NCBI RefSeq assembly: GCF_041549525.1
Contig: NZ_CP157456.1
Coordinates: 496,001-560,000, forward strand
From: Paenarthrobacter aurescens
GTDB taxonomy: Bacteria; Actinomycetota; Actinomycetes; Actinomycetales; Micrococcaceae
DNA length: 64,000 nt
Reading direction: 5' to 3'
The translations under genes were made by a program, and so were the position numbers. The notes beneath the pieces were generated by a model. The model was not told where the DNA came from. It made no database searches and saw nothing but the letters and a program-made list of their open reading frames with translations. Shown here in pieces: positions 34,893 to 44,613 of the stretch (position 1 is the first letter of the stretch; the number at the start of each line of letters is the position of its first letter).

Positions 34893-36253
34893 GCGCCGAA
34901 CTGCCGCGCCTTGGCCGCGACGTTATGCCCCAGCCCAAGGCTCCCGTGCGCATGGTGCACCTGGGCCTGGGCGCTTTCCACCGTTCGCACCAGGCCTGGT
35001 ACACGCAGCACGCCGGCGATGCGGGGAAGTGGGGCATTGCCTCCTTCACTGGTCGGCGTCCGGATGCTGCCGAGGTTCTGGCGGCCCAAGACGGACTGTT
35101 CACCATTGTGGAGCGCTCCGATGCGGGGGATTCGTTCGAGGTTGTGCGCAGCATTGTGGAAGCCGTGGATGGCGCCGATGTGCAGCGCCTGGTGGAACTG
35201 GTAGCGGCGACCCAAACCGCTGTGGTCACGCTGACCATCACCGAAGCCGCCTACGGGTTTGGCGCGGACGACGTGACGCTGCTGCGTGCCGGCGAAAAGC
35301 CCACGACGCCGTTGGGGCGCCTGGTCCGCGGCCTCGCCGCCCGCAGGGACGCCGACGCCGGTCCCCTCGCCGTGGTCTCCTGCGACAACCTCTCGGACAA
35401 CGGCAACGTAGCGCGCCATGCGGTAGCGAACCTTGCCCGGGAGGTGGACGCCGGTCTGGCGGACTGGATTGATGCCAACGTCAGTTTCGTGAGCACCTCA
35501 GTGGACAGGATCACCCCGCGCACCACCGCCGACGACGTTCAGCTGGTGGCCCGCAAGTGCGGCTACCGGGATGAAGCGCCGGTTGTGGCCGAGCCCTTCC
35601 GTAACTGGGTGCTCAGCGGAGACTTTCCTGCCGGTCGCCCCCGTTGGGAGGACGCCGGCGCGCTCTTCGTGGACCACATAGAGCCTTACGAGAACCGGAA
35701 GCTCTGGCTCCTCAACGGCGCACACTCCATCCTGGCTTACGCCGGACAGCTCCGCGGACACACAACTGTTGCCGAAGCCCTGGCTGATCCCGTGTGCTTG
35801 CATGCTGTGGAGGAGTTCTGGGATGAAGCATCCCGCCACCTTGCCGGCGACGATCTGCGCATTCCTGAGTACAGGGCCGCCTTGCTGGACCGCTTTGGTA
35901 ACTCGCGGATCGCCCACCACTTGGCCCAAATCGCCATGGATGCCAGCACCAAACTCCGGATGCGGGCCATCCCCGTGCTCCGGGCTGAGCGTGCTGCGGG
36001 CCGGAGTGGCGAGGGCGCAGCCCGGATGATTGCGGCGTGGGCCGCGTACGTGGACTCAAACCCCGGATTGCAGGACCCGCAATCGGAGGCAGTAGCCGTG
36101 GCCAACAAAGAGGTGGGCTCTGAGCGCATCGCTGCCCTCGTAGCGTTGCTGGATGCTGAGCTCGCCCGGGACTCCGCGGTAGTTGAGCTCGTCCATAAGC
36201 TCAGCATTAGCTTTGCACCGGAAGTTTCAGCTAACGCTGGTACTGCGGCGTAG
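34889..36253 (+). CDS. uxuB: Mannitol dehydrogenase-family reductase, probable fructuronate reductase
   Basis: 454 residues with the N-terminal NAD-binding fold (RMVHLGLGAFHRSHQAWY) and C-terminal domain (RKLWLLNGAHSILAYAGQLRGHTTVAEAL) of long-chain mannitol dehydrogenases. Position directly after uxaC and before manD makes reduction of D-fructuronate to D-mannonate the likely reaction. Mannitol dehydrogenase itself or tagaturonate reductase share the fold, so the symbol rests on context. A 351-bp spacer with one 64-bp repeat and a LacI operator follows. Confidence 0.88.
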   Translation: MSAELPRLGRDVMPQPKAPVRMVHLGLGAFHRSHQAWYTQHAGDAGKWGIASFTGRRPDAAEVLAAQDGLFTIVERSDAGDSFEVVRSIVEAVDGADVQRLVELVAATQTAVVTLTITEAAYGFGADDVTLLRAGEKPTTPLGRLVRGLAARRDADAGPLAVVSCDNLSDNGNVARHAVANLAREVDAGLADWIDANVSFVSTSVDRITPRTTADDVQLVARKCGYRDEAPVVAEPFRNWVLSGDFPAGRPRWEDAGALFVDHIEPYENRKLWLLNGAHSILAYAGQLRGHTTVAEALADPVCLHAVEEFWDEASRHLAGDDLRIPEYRAALLDRFGNSRIAHHLAQIAMDASTKLRMRAIPVLRAERAAGRSGEGAARMIAAWAAYVDSNPGLQDPQSEAVAVANKEVGSERIAALVALLDAELARDSAVVELVHKLSISFAPEVSANAGTAA

Positions 36254-36346
36254 GAATCGATATGCGAGGTGGTCCGGGCCCTGGGGTTTCAGGTGCCCGG
36301 GCCGTCGTCGTTTAACGCCGCTGGCGTTTGGGACGTGGGTTCCCCA

Positions 36347-36410
36347 TGCGTTGTGGGGCCCGCTCTGCGTGCCTTGGCGTGAATTTAGGGCGCAGAGCGG
36401 GCCTCGCAAC
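36347..36410. repeat. 64-bp palindromic intergenic repeat, copy A
   Basis: Begins TGCGTTGTGGGGCCCGCT and ends CGCAGAGCGGGCCTCGCAAC; the terminal 20 bp pair in 18 of 20 positions. Same length and ends as the two copies at 63809 and 63883. The spacer around it (36254-36604) otherwise contains only the operator and promoter of the symporter gene. Confidence 0.8.
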
Positions 36411-36444
36411 GGGAGATATTTGGTGTAACTTTCAATGAAATATT

Positions 36445-36462
36445 TAGGCAACCGATTGCCAA
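36445..36462. promoter_or_regulatory. LacI-type operator before the GPH symporter
   Basis: TAGGCAACCGATTGCCAA matches the regulon consensus. TTGCCA within it (36456-36461) can act as -35, with TAGAGT (36480-36485) as -10 after 18 bp. Confidence 0.7.
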
Positions 36463-36604
36463 ACGCTTGCCAAGGTGACTAGAGTTACATCAGCTGCACA
36501 ACCGGTCCCCTTCCAGTGATCGCCCTCGGGGATTCAATCCCCCCGCGAAGTCCACTGTCGAGTCGGCTCGGACCGCAATGACGCGAAGGGTAAAGGAGCC
36601 CGCA

Positions 36605-37963
36605 TTGAAAAAGCTCAGCAAACTCAGCATCGCCGGCTATGGTGCCGGCGATGCCGCCAACAATCTTGCCTTCACCACCGCCACGATGTTCCTGCTGGTG
36701 TACTACACGGACGTCGCAGGAATTTCGGCGGCCGCGGCCGGCACGCTTCTCCTGGTGGTGAGGATCTTTGACGCGTTCGCCGATGTCTTCGCCGGCCGTA
36801 TGGTTGACCGCTCCTACAGCAAACGCTTTGGAAAATTCAGGCCGTTCATTATGTTCGGCTCCATTCCGCTCCTGCTCCTCAGTGTGGCCACGTTCTCCGT
36901 GCCGCAATTGGGTGAGACGGGCACCTTGCTCTACGCCTATGTGAGCTACGCGGCCCTGGGGTTGGCGTATTCCCTGGTCAACATCCCGTATGGCTCGCTG
37001 GCCGGGGCCATGACGCAGGACCCGGGGGAGCGCGCCAAGCTGGGATCCGCCCGCACGGTGGGTGCACTGTTGGTGGGTTCGGCCCTGGGCATCTTCGTTG
37101 CTCCACTGATCAAGCCGGGTGCCGACCTCCAAGCCACCTTCACCACCATCACGCTGGCCTTCGTGGTGATCGGTGCGGCGTTGTACTTCTTCACTGTCCT
37201 CACGGCCAGGGAACGCGTTCACCGCACTGTTCCGAACGTTTCGTTCAAACAGAGCATGGACACCTTGAGGACCAACCGCCCGCTGCTCATGCTGTGCCTG
37301 AGCTCGTTCCTCTTCCTGACCGGCTACATGGCGTTGTCCTCCGTTCAGCTCTACTACCTCCGCGATGTGCTGGGTCGCTTGGATCTGTTTCCAGTGGTGG
37401 CCATAGTCCAGCTGGTGATGACCTTGGCCCTTGCACCTTTGATGCCGCGGTTGGTCCGCAAGCTGGGCAAAAAGAATGTGTATATGGCTGCCGGAGCGCT
37501 CTCCATGGTGGGCGGAGCTATTGTTTTCTTCTCTCCTCCCTCCATGGTCTGGGTTGGATTCACCGGGCTGGTGGTCAGCCTGCTGGGCGTCATGGCTGTA
37601 AACATCGTGGTGTGGGCTTTGGAGGCCGACACTGTGGAGTATGGCGAGTGGAAAACCGGCGTCCGCACCGAGGGAATCACCTACGCGCTGTTTTCCTTCA
37701 CCCGCAAGACCGGCCAAGCCGTGGGCGGCGCCCTGGCCGCCTATTGCCTCGCCGTGGGCGGGTACAAGTCGGGCACGGTTCAGAGCGCGGAAGCCATGCA
37801 GGGAATTCAATTCGCCGCCGGGGCGCTGCCCGCCATCATGACCATTCTGGCCATAGCGGTGATGGCCAAGTACAAGCTCACGGACGCGGTGCATGCGCAG
37901 ATTGTGGGAGAGATCCGCGCTCGCCGTTCCGAGGAGGCCTTGAAGGTTAGCCAAAAAGACTAG
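36605..37963 (+). CDS. GPH-family sugar/glycoside:cation symporter (UidB/YicJ-like)
   Basis: 452 residues from TTG 36605, which has AAAGGAG eight bases upstream; the ATG at 36578 has none. About 12 membrane helices, with the GPH motifs KLSIAGYGAGDAANNLAF at the start and DAFADVFAGRMVDRSYSKRFGKFRPFIMFG between helices 2 and 3. These symporters import glucuronides, xylosides or galactosides with protons or sodium. Placement between the uronate reductase and manD suggests a glucuronide or hexuronate. Its stop codon lies within the next LacI operator. Confidence 0.9.
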   Translation: MKKLSKLSIAGYGAGDAANNLAFTTATMFLLVYYTDVAGISAAAAGTLLLVVRIFDAFADVFAGRMVDRSYSKRFGKFRPFIMFGSIPLLLLSVATFSVPQLGETGTLLYAYVSYAALGLAYSLVNIPYGSLAGAMTQDPGERAKLGSARTVGALLVGSALGIFVAPLIKPGADLQATFTTITLAFVVIGAALYFFTVLTARERVHRTVPNVSFKQSMDTLRTNRPLLMLCLSSFLFLTGYMALSSVQLYYLRDVLGRLDLFPVVAIVQLVMTLALAPLMPRLVRKLGKKNVYMAAGALSMVGGAIVFFSPPSMVWVGFTGLVVSLLGVMAVNIVVWALEADTVEYGEWKTGVRTEGITYALFSFTRKTGQAVGGALAAYCLAVGGYKSGTVQSAEAMQGIQFAAGALPAIMTILAIAVMAKYKLTDAVHAQIVGEIRARRSEEALKVSQKD

Positions 37964-37978
37964 GCAACCGGTTGCCAC
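37961..37978. promoter_or_regulatory. LacI-type operator before manD, perfect 14-bp core palindrome
   Basis: TAGGCAACCGGTTGCCAC; the core GGCAACCGGTTGCC is fully symmetric. The first three bases are the stop codon of the symporter gene. Confidence 0.75.
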
Positions 37979-38041
37979 TGGATGCAATCCAACCTAAAAT
38001 CGTACTTAATCTCAACCAGCCACCTCCCGAAAGGAAAAGCT

Positions 38042-39271
38042 GTGAAAATCATTGCCGCTGAAGTCTTTGTGACCAGCCCGTCCCGTAACTTTGTTACCTT
38101 GCGTATCACCACGGAGGACGGTGTGACGGGCATTGGTGACGCCACGCTCAACGGCCGTGAACTGGCCGTCGCCGCGTACCTCAAGGAGCACGTGGCGCAG
38201 CTGCTCATCGGCAAGGATCCGCACCGGATCGAGGACACCTGGCAGTTCCTCTACCGCAGCTCATACTGGCGCCGTGGCCCCGTGACCATGGCGGCGATTG
38301 CCGCCGTCGACATGGCGCTGTGGGACATCAAGGGCAAGTTCGCCGGGATGCCGGTGTACCAGCTGCTGGGTGGCGCTTCCCGCAACGGTTTGCGGGCCTA
38401 CGGCCACGCGTCCGGCGCGGACATTCCCTCGCTGTTCGACTCCGTTCGGGAGCACCTGGAACTGGGCTACAAGTCCATCCGCATCCAGACCGCCATCCCC
38501 GGCATCAAAGCCGTGTACGGTGTTGCCGCGCAGGCACAGGCCTCGGGTGAACGCTACGACTACGAGCCCGCCGGCCGTGGCGCGTTCCCGCAGGAAGAGG
38601 ACTGGGATACCCGCGCCTACCTGCGCCACCTGCCCACCGTGTTTGAAGCCGTGCGGAACGAATTCGGCCCGGAAATCCCGCTGCTGCACGACGGCCACCA
38701 CCGCATGACGCCCATCCAGGCCGCCAAACTCGGCAAGGCGCTGGAGCCGTACGACCTCTTCTGGCTGGAAGACTGCACCCCGGCCGAGAACCAGGAAGGC
38801 CTGCGCCTGGTCCGCCAGCACACCACCACGCCGCTGGCCATCGGCGAAATCTTCAACACCGTGTTCGACTTCCAGACCCTCATCAAAGAACAGCTGATCG
38901 ATTACGTTCGGGCTGCATCCACCCACTTTGGCGGCATTTCACCGCTGAAGAAGGTCATGGACTTCGCGGCCCAGTACCAGATCAAGTCCGGCTTCCACGG
39001 TCCCACCGATATTTCGCCCGTAGGTTTCGCCGCCCAGCTCCACGTGGGCCTGGCCATCCACAACTACGGCATCCAGGAATACATGCAGCACTCGGACAAG
39101 ACCAACGAGGTCTTCCAGCAGTCAATGACCTTCAAGGACGGCTACCTGCACCCCGGCGATAACCCCGGCATTGGCGTCGAATTCAACGAAGAAGCCGCTG
39201 CTGCCTTCCCGTACCAGCAGGCCTACCTGCCGTACAACCGCCTCGTGGACGGCACTGTTCATGACTGGTAA
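38042..39271 (+). CDS. manD: D-mannonate dehydratase, enolase superfamily (ManD)
   Basis: 409 residues from GTG 38042 with GAAAGGA upstream. It closely parallels characterised ManD proteins: [62 protein letters not shown] (metal Asp and catalytic His), [14 protein letters not shown] and AIGEIFNT (metal Glu residues), [10 protein letters not shown]. It dehydrates D-mannonate to 2-keto-3-deoxygluconate (KDG). The enolase-type ManD replaces UxuA here. Its end overlaps the kinase-GH3 gene by 11 bp. Confidence 0.94.
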   Translation: MKIIAAEVFVTSPSRNFVTLRITTEDGVTGIGDATLNGRELAVAAYLKEHVAQLLIGKDPHRIEDTWQFLYRSSYWRRGPVTMAAIAAVDMALWDIKGKFAGMPVYQLLGGASRNGLRAYGHASGADIPSLFDSVREHLELGYKSIRIQTAIPGIKAVYGVAAQAQASGERYDYEPAGRGAFPQEEDWDTRAYLRHLPTVFEAVRNEFGPEIPLLHDGHHRMTPIQAAKLGKALEPYDLFWLEDCTPAENQEGLRLVRQHTTTPLAIGEIFNTVFDFQTLIKEQLIDYVRAASTHFGGISPLKKVMDFAAQYQIKSGFHGPTDISPVGFAAQLHVGLAIHNYGIQEYMQHSDKTNEVFQQSMTFKDGYLHPGDNPGIGVEFNEEAAAAFPYQQAYLPYNRLVDGTVHDW

Positions 39272-41522
39272 ATCAGATTCTGGTGCTCGCCACCACATCG
39301 TGGTCATGGGTGTGGCCGGTTGCGGGAAAAGCACCGTAGGTGCTGCGCTCGCCGAGCGTCTGGGCGCTGAATTTCTCGACGGCGATTCGCTGCACCCCCA
39401 GGCGAACATCGAGAAGATGGCTTCGGGTACTCCGCTGAACGACGACGACCGCGCACCATGGTTGGCCGAAATCGGGAGGCGATTCCCGGCGTCGGACTCT
39501 TCACTTGTCATCGCGTGCAGCGCGCTCAAGCGCAGCTACCGGGACATTATCCGGAGCGCCGATCCGTCGGTGGTGTTTGTGCATCTGCACGGGACCCGCG
39601 AGCTGCTGAACGCGCGCATGACTGCCCGCCCCGGCCACTTCATGCCGGCCTCGCTGCTGGATTCGCAACTGGCAACACTGGAGCCCTTGCAGTCCGACGA
39701 AGGCGGGGTGGTTGTGAACATTGCCCAATCCGTGGAGGACATCGTGGATGACGTGACCTCGGCCTTGAGCGGCAAGGGATCGTTCCTTGTGGACCTCACA
39801 GCGGCCCCGTTCAACCTCGACGACGCCGCGGTGGAGTGGGTGGAGGCGACCATCGGCTCCATGACGCTGGAAGAGAAGATCGGCCAGCTGTTCATCAACC
39901 ACAACAATGATTACTCCCCGGCGTACCTGGATGGCGTGCTGGAGAACTTCCACGTGGGCGGCATGCGCTACCGTCCCGGTCCGTCGTCGGCCGTGCAGGA
40001 ACACATCCGTTACGCCCAGTCCAAGACCCGGATCCCGTTGCTGATTGCGTCCAACCCGGAAATGGGCGGCGCAGGCAGCTGCGACGACGGCACGTTCGTG
40101 TCCACCCACCTGCAGGCCGGTTCGCATCCCGATAAGAACATTGCCCGGCAGATGGGCCAAGTGGCCGGCGTTGAAACTGCTGCGCTGGGCTGTAACTGGG
40201 CCTTCGCGCCGATCGTGGACATCCACTACAACTGGCGGAACACGGTCATCTCCACGCGGGCTTTCGGCAACACCCCGGACATTGTGGTGGAACGGGCCAA
40301 GGAGTACTTCGACGGCATCAGCGAATCACCCACTGTCTGCGCCATGAAGCACTTCCCCGGCGACGGTATTGATGAGCGCGATCAGCACGTGGTCACCTCG
40401 TACAACACGCTTGGATACGACGAGTGGAACAAGACCTATGGGCACGTGTACCGCGAGATGATCGGGCACGGCGTGCAGTCGATCATGGTGGGTCACATCG
40501 GTGCGCCGGAGGTGTCCCGGCATTTCCGTCCCGGCCTGGCGGATTCCGAGGTGTTGCCCGCAACGCTGGCTCCGGAACTGTTACAGGACCTGCTGCGGGG
40601 CGAGCTCGGCTTCAACGGGCTGGTCCTCACGGACGCTTCCTTGATGGTGGGCCTGACGCAGGCCATGAAGCGGCGCGATCTGGTGCCCGCAACCATCGCA
40701 GCGGGTTGCGATATGTTCCTGTTCTTCCGGAACCCCGAGGAGGACTTCGGTTACATGCTGGATGGCTATAAGTCCGGCGTGATCACCGAAGGGCGTTTGC
40801 AGGATGCCTTGCGGCGGATTCTTGGCTTGAAGGCGAGCCTCGGGCTGCACCTCGCCTCCCGGGAATCGTTGGTGCCGTCAGCCGAAGCCTTGGCGGTGAT
40901 CGGCAGTGAAGCACACCGTGAGATCGCTGCAGAAGTGGCTGAAAAGACCGTCACGCTGGTGAAAGACACTGCGGGTAACTTGCCCATCTCAGCTCAAACG
41001 CATCCGCGGATCCGCCTCTATGGCATTTCTGGTGGCGCTGACTTCACGCGGGCTGACCCGCTCGCGTACCTGGACACCGTCCGGGAAGAGCTGGAAGCTG
41101 CAGGTTTTGAGGTCAGTGTGTTCAAGACTGCCGAGCAGCGCGAAGGAGCAGGGGAGTCCGGCATGAACTTCATGCGGGTACTGTCCGAAGAGGCCACGGG
41201 CGATTACGCGGAGCGCTACGACGCCGCCTTCGTCTTCGCCAACGTCAAAGGCTTTGCGCAGGAGGCTTCCATTCGGATCAAGTGGTCTTCGCCGATGGCG
41301 GCCGAGATTCCCTGGTACGCCACGGAAGTTCCCACGGTGTTTGTCTCACTGAACCAACCGAACCATTTGATCGACGTACCCATGGTCAGGACCGTCATTC
41401 ACGCACACGCGGCAACGCGCGAGGCCATCCGCGCCACCATCCAAAAGATCCAAGGGAAGTCCGAATTCCAGGGAACGTTCAACCAGAACGTCTTCTGCGA
41501 TTCGTTCGACACCCGCCTCTGA
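39261..41522 (+). CDS. Gluconokinase fused to glycoside hydrolase family 3 domain
   Basis: 753 residues from ATG 39261, overlapping manD. Residues about 10-165 are a complete GntK-type kinase: P-loop GVAGCGKST (17-25), [44 protein letters not shown]. Residues about 185-530 form a GH3 N-terminal barrel: [19 protein letters not shown] matches the NagZ-type His/Asp loop, and [14 protein letters not shown] holds the expected nucleophile Asp. The rest is an accessory alpha/beta domain. There is no signal peptide, so the hydrolase works on imported glycosides. The substrate may be a glucuronide or glucoside. A single frame without breaks argues against an assembly artefact. Confidence 0.85.
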   Translation: MTGKSDSGARHHIVVMGVAGCGKSTVGAALAERLGAEFLDGDSLHPQANIEKMASGTPLNDDDRAPWLAEIGRRFPASDSSLVIACSALKRSYRDIIRSADPSVVFVHLHGTRELLNARMTARPGHFMPASLLDSQLATLEPLQSDEGGVVVNIAQSVEDIVDDVTSALSGKGSFLVDLTAAPFNLDDAAVEWVEATIGSMTLEEKIGQLFINHNNDYSPAYLDGVLENFHVGGMRYRPGPSSAVQEHIRYAQSKTRIPLLIASNPEMGGAGSCDDGTFVSTHLQAGSHPDKNIARQMGQVAGVETAALGCNWAFAPIVDIHYNWRNTVISTRAFGNTPDIVVERAKEYFDGISESPTVCAMKHFPGDGIDERDQHVVTSYNTLGYDEWNKTYGHVYREMIGHGVQSIMVGHIGAPEVSRHFRPGLADSEVLPATLAPELLQDLLRGELGFNGLVLTDASLMVGLTQAMKRRDLVPATIAAGCDMFLFFRNPEEDFGYMLDGYKSGVITEGRLQDALRRILGLKASLGLHLASRESLVPSAEALAVIGSEAHREIAAEVAEKTVTLVKDTAGNLPISAQTHPRIRLYGISGGADFTRADPLAYLDTVREELEAAGFEVSVFKTAEQREGAGESGMNFMRVLSEEATGDYAERYDAAFVFANVKGFAQEASIRIKWSSPMAAEIPWYATEVPTVFVSLNQPNHLIDVPMVRTVIHAHAATREAIRATIQKIQGKSEFQGTFNQNVFCDSFDTRL

Positions 41523-41534
41523 ACTGAAGCGTCA

Positions 41535-41570
41535 GCCCGGCACTGCCCACGAGGCGGTGCCGGGCTTTTC
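41535..41570 (+). terminator. Rho-independent terminator after the kinase-GH3 gene
   Basis: GCCCGGCAC (41535-41543) pairs with GTGCCGGGC (41557-41565), followed by TTTTCTTTT. It closes the hexuronate transcript. The remaining 41571-41849 spacer holds the two LacI operators of the next operon. Confidence 0.85.
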
Positions 41571-41607
41571 TTTTCGCGCATGGATTCATTTGTCTGCGGG
41601 GACGCCA

Positions 41608-41624
41608 ATTGTGAACGCTAACAA
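41608..41624. promoter_or_regulatory. LacI-type operator O1 of the ChvE sugar importer
   Basis: ATTGTGAACGCTAACAA; exact reverse complement of O2 at 41700-41716. Resembles lac-type operators with TGTTAGCG half-sites. Confidence 0.7.
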
Positions 41625-41699
41625 CGTTTCAAGTCAAGACCTTGGCCCCCAGTAGGAGGCTGCAACCATTTTGTGATCCGCGGCACTTGACCCGCGGTA

Positions 41700-41716
41700 T
41701 TGTTAGCGTTCACAAT
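41700..41716. promoter_or_regulatory. LacI-type operator O2 of the ChvE sugar importer
   Basis: TTGTTAGCGTTCACAAT, mirrored copy of O1; centres are 92 bp apart, compatible with a repression loop by a tetrameric or paired LacI protein. Confidence 0.7.
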
Positions 41717-41849
41717 GGCATTCGCATTACCTTTCGTGGCATGAGGCATCCAGCTGGCCGCAGACCACAAAACGCTTCACCGTGCCGGACGCGCAGATGC
41801 TCCGGCTGCATCAGAGTTCGCGGCAGAGCTGCCGCGGAAGGAGAGCATC

Positions 41850-42974
41850 GTGAGATTGAAGAAACTCCTGGGCGCCGTAGCGGTTGTCCTTACCCTGACC
41901 GTCGGAGCCACAGGCTGCGGTAGTCGCGGTGGAACTGCGGAGTCCAGCAGCAGTGCGAATCCCAGCGATTCATTGGTGGGCATTTCCATGCCAACCCAGA
42001 CCTCCGAGCGTTGGATCGCTGACGGCGCCAACGTTGAGAAGTCCTTGAAGGACCTTGGCTACAAGACAGACCTCCAGTTCGCCAACGATGACATTCCTAC
42101 GCAGGTTTCCCAGATTGAGAACATGCTGACCAAGGGTGCCAAGGCGCTCATCATCGCAGCGATCGATGGCACCACCCTGACCGATGTCCTGGCCAAGGCC
42201 AAGGAACAGAACGTCAAGGTCATCGCCTACGACCGCCTCATCAACGGAACGCCCAACGTTGACTACTACACCACCTTCGACAACTACACCGTGGGTGTCC
42301 AGCAGGCCACGTCCTTGCTGACTGGCCTGGGCCTGCTTGATGCCAGCGGCAACAAGGTTGAGGGCAAGGGCCCGTTCAATGTTGAGCTGTTTGCCGGCAG
42401 CCCGGATGACAACAACGCCAACTTCTTCTGGACCGGCGCCATGGACACCCTGAAGCCTTACATGGATGCAGGCACCTTGAAGGTTCCCAGCGGCCAGACC
42501 AAGTTTGAGCAGGCAGCAATCCTGCGCTGGCAGGCACCCGTAGCCCAGAAGCGCATGGAAGACATCCTCACCTCCGCTTACAGCTCCGGTACCAAGCTGG
42601 ACGGCGTACTTTCCCCGTACGACGGCCTGTCAATCGGCATCATCTCCGCCCTGACCAGCACCGGCGGCTACTCCACCGGCAACCTGCCGGTAGTCACCGG
42701 CCAGGACGCTGAAAAGGGTTCCGTGAAGTCCATCATCGCCGGTGAGCAGTACTCCACCATCTTCAAGGACACCCGCCAGCTCGGGGCCCAGGCTGTGAAG
42801 ATGGTTGACGCTGTGCTCAAGGGCACCGAGCCGGAAACCAACGACACCAAGACCTACAACAACAAGGTCAAGGTTGTCCCGGCCTTCCTCCTGAAGTCCG
42901 TCATCATCACCAAGGACAACTTCCAGAAGGAACTGATCGACTCCGGCTACTACACCGAAGCCGACGTCAAGTAA
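41850..42974 (+). CDS. chvE: Monosaccharide ABC transporter substrate-binding lipoprotein
   Basis: 374 residues from GTG 41850, with GGAAGGAGAG upstream. Lipoprotein signal [23 protein letters not shown] (Cys23); then the periplasmic-binding fold of ChvE ([69 protein letters not shown]). ChvE-type proteins bind several aldose sugars such as arabinose, xylose, galactose or glucose. First gene of a three-gene importer followed by its own LacI regulator. A strong hairpin follows the gene. Confidence 0.93.
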   Translation: MRLKKLLGAVAVVLTLTVGATGCGSRGGTAESSSSANPSDSLVGISMPTQTSERWIADGANVEKSLKDLGYKTDLQFANDDIPTQVSQIENMLTKGAKALIIAAIDGTTLTDVLAKAKEQNVKVIAYDRLINGTPNVDYYTTFDNYTVGVQQATSLLTGLGLLDASGNKVEGKGPFNVELFAGSPDDNNANFFWTGAMDTLKPYMDAGTLKVPSGQTKFEQAAILRWQAPVAQKRMEDILTSAYSSGTKLDGVLSPYDGLSIGIISALTSTGGYSTGNLPVVTGQDAEKGSVKSIIAGEQYSTIFKDTRQLGAQAVKMVDAVLKGTEPETNDTKTYNNKVKVVPAFLLKSVIITKDNFQKELIDSGYYTEADVK

Positions 42975-42980
42975 CCACGT

Positions 42981-43013
42981 CTGTGGCCCCTCCTGCAGCA
43001 GGAGGGGCCACAG
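42981..43013 (+). terminator. Intercistronic hairpin between chvE and mmsA
   Basis: CTGTGGCCCCTCCT and AGGAGGGGCCACAG form a perfect 14-bp stem with the loop GCAGC. There is no T tract, and the next gene lies in the same operon, so it more likely stabilises the chvE mRNA or partly attenuates downstream expression than fully terminates. Confidence 0.65.
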
Positions 43014-43078
43014 CCTCCCTTAGAGCCTGCCCGAGTCCTCGGCCCGGCCAAGTTCCAACCAGTCAGCGGGAATTGACG

Positions 43079-44608
43079 ATGAACGTACCCATTCTTCAAA
43101 TGCGAGGAATCACCAAGACCTTCCCCGGGGTAAAAGCCCTTCAGGACGTCACCCTGGACGTCAACCGCGGTGAGGTTCATGCCATTTGCGGCGAGAACGG
43201 AGCAGGGAAGTCCACTCTCATGAAGGTGTTGTCCGGCGTTTACGCCCACAACACCTTCGACGGCGACATCCTGTTCGAGAACGAGCCCTGCGAATTTTCG
43301 AGCATCACGGACAGCGAAAAGCGCGGCATCGTGATCATTCACCAGGAGTTGGCACTGAGCCCCTACCTGTCCATTGCCGAGAACATCTACCTCGGGAACG
43401 AGCTTGCCAAGAACGGATGGGTGGACTGGCGCAAAACCAATCTTGAAGCCGCCAAACTGCTGGCCCGGGTAGGCCTCAGCGAAAACCCGGTCACCCCCAT
43501 CCAGCACATCAGCGTTGGTAAGCAGCAGCTGGTGGAAATCGCCAAGGCGCTGTCCAAAGAGGTCAAGCTCCTGATCCTGGATGAGCCCACGGCGGCGCTG
43601 AACGATGAAGACTCGGACCACTTGCTGGACCTCATCCTGCACCTCAAAGGCCAAGGCGTCACCAGCATCATCATCAGCCACAAACTCAACGAGATCCGCA
43701 AAGTAGCTGACGCCGTCACCATCATCCGCGATGGCAAGTCCATTGAGACCCTGCGCCTAGACCAGGGCCAGATCACCCAGGAACGCATCATCCGGGGCAT
43801 GGTGGGCCGCGACCTCGAGAGCCTCTACCCGGACCGGACGCCCAACATCGGCGAGGAAGTCCTTCGCATTGAGGACTGGACCGTCCAGCACCCCCAAGAC
43901 CATTCCCGCATGGTGGTGAACAACGCCAGCCTCAACGTCCGCAAGGGTGAAGTAGTAGGCCTGGCCGGGCTCATGGGCGCCGGCCGGACCGAGCTGGCCA
44001 TGAGCGTCTTCGGCCGGACCTACGGGCGTGCAGTGTCCGGAAAGGTCTACAAGTACGGCCAGGAAATCAACACTTCCACCGTCTCCGATGCAATTGAACA
44101 CGGGATCGCGTACGCCACAGAGGACCGGAAACACTACGGCCTGAACCTGATCGAGGACATCAAACGGAACATCTCCATGGCAGCGCTGAACAAGCTGGCC
44201 AAGAGGGGCTGGGTGGACGGCAACAAGGAAACCACCGTAGCCAACCACTACCGGAAGAGCATGAACATCAAGGCTCCTTCCGTTGCTGCCATCACCGGCA
44301 AGCTCTCGGGCGGAAACCAGCAAAAAGTGGTGCTGAGCAAATGGATGTTCTCAGACCCTGACGTCCTGATTCTGGACGAGCCGACCCGTGGAATCGACGT
44401 CGGAGCCAAGTTTGAGATTTACACCATCATCGCGGAGCTCGCAGCGGCTGGAAAGGCAGTCATTGTGATCTCCTCCGAGCTTCCGGAGCTCCTGGGCATT
44501 TGCGACAGGATCTACACGCTGTCCGCGGGCCACATCACCGGCGAAGTCCCCATCGCCGAAGCCACCCAGGAAACCCTCATGCACTTCATGACCAAAGAGA
44601 AGGAATAG
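43079..44608 (+). CDS. mmsA: Monosaccharide ABC transporter ATP-binding protein (two ABC domains)
   Basis: 509 residues from ATG 43079. Domain 1: Walker [10 protein letters not shown], signature [15 protein letters not shown], Walker [13 protein letters not shown]. Domain 2: the degenerate Walker [11 protein letters not shown] usual in this family, signature [22 protein letters not shown]. This two-domain form powers single-sugar importers of the ChvE-GguAB/MmsAB group at the inner membrane face. Between chvE and the permease gene. Confidence 0.94.
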   Translation: MNVPILQMRGITKTFPGVKALQDVTLDVNRGEVHAICGENGAGKSTLMKVLSGVYAHNTFDGDILFENEPCEFSSITDSEKRGIVIIHQELALSPYLSIAENIYLGNELAKNGWVDWRKTNLEAAKLLARVGLSENPVTPIQHISVGKQQLVEIAKALSKEVKLLILDEPTAALNDEDSDHLLDLILHLKGQGVTSIIISHKLNEIRKVADAVTIIRDGKSIETLRLDQGQITQERIIRGMVGRDLESLYPDRTPNIGEEVLRIEDWTVQHPQDHSRMVVNNASLNVRKGEVVGLAGLMGAGRTELAMSVFGRTYGRAVSGKVYKYGQEINTSTVSDAIEHGIAYATEDRKHYGLNLIEDIKRNISMAALNKLAKRGWVDGNKETTVANHYRKSMNIKAPSVAAITGKLSGGNQQKVVLSKWMFSDPDVLILDEPTRGIDVGAKFEIYTIIAELAAAGKAVIVISSELPELLGICDRIYTLSAGHITGEVPIAEATQETLMHFMTKEKE

Positions 44609-44613
44609 CGAAC

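Noticed and set aside
36485..37987. 500-codon minus-strand open frame
   Set aside because: Antisense to the GPH symporter, whose membrane helices and motifs are clear.
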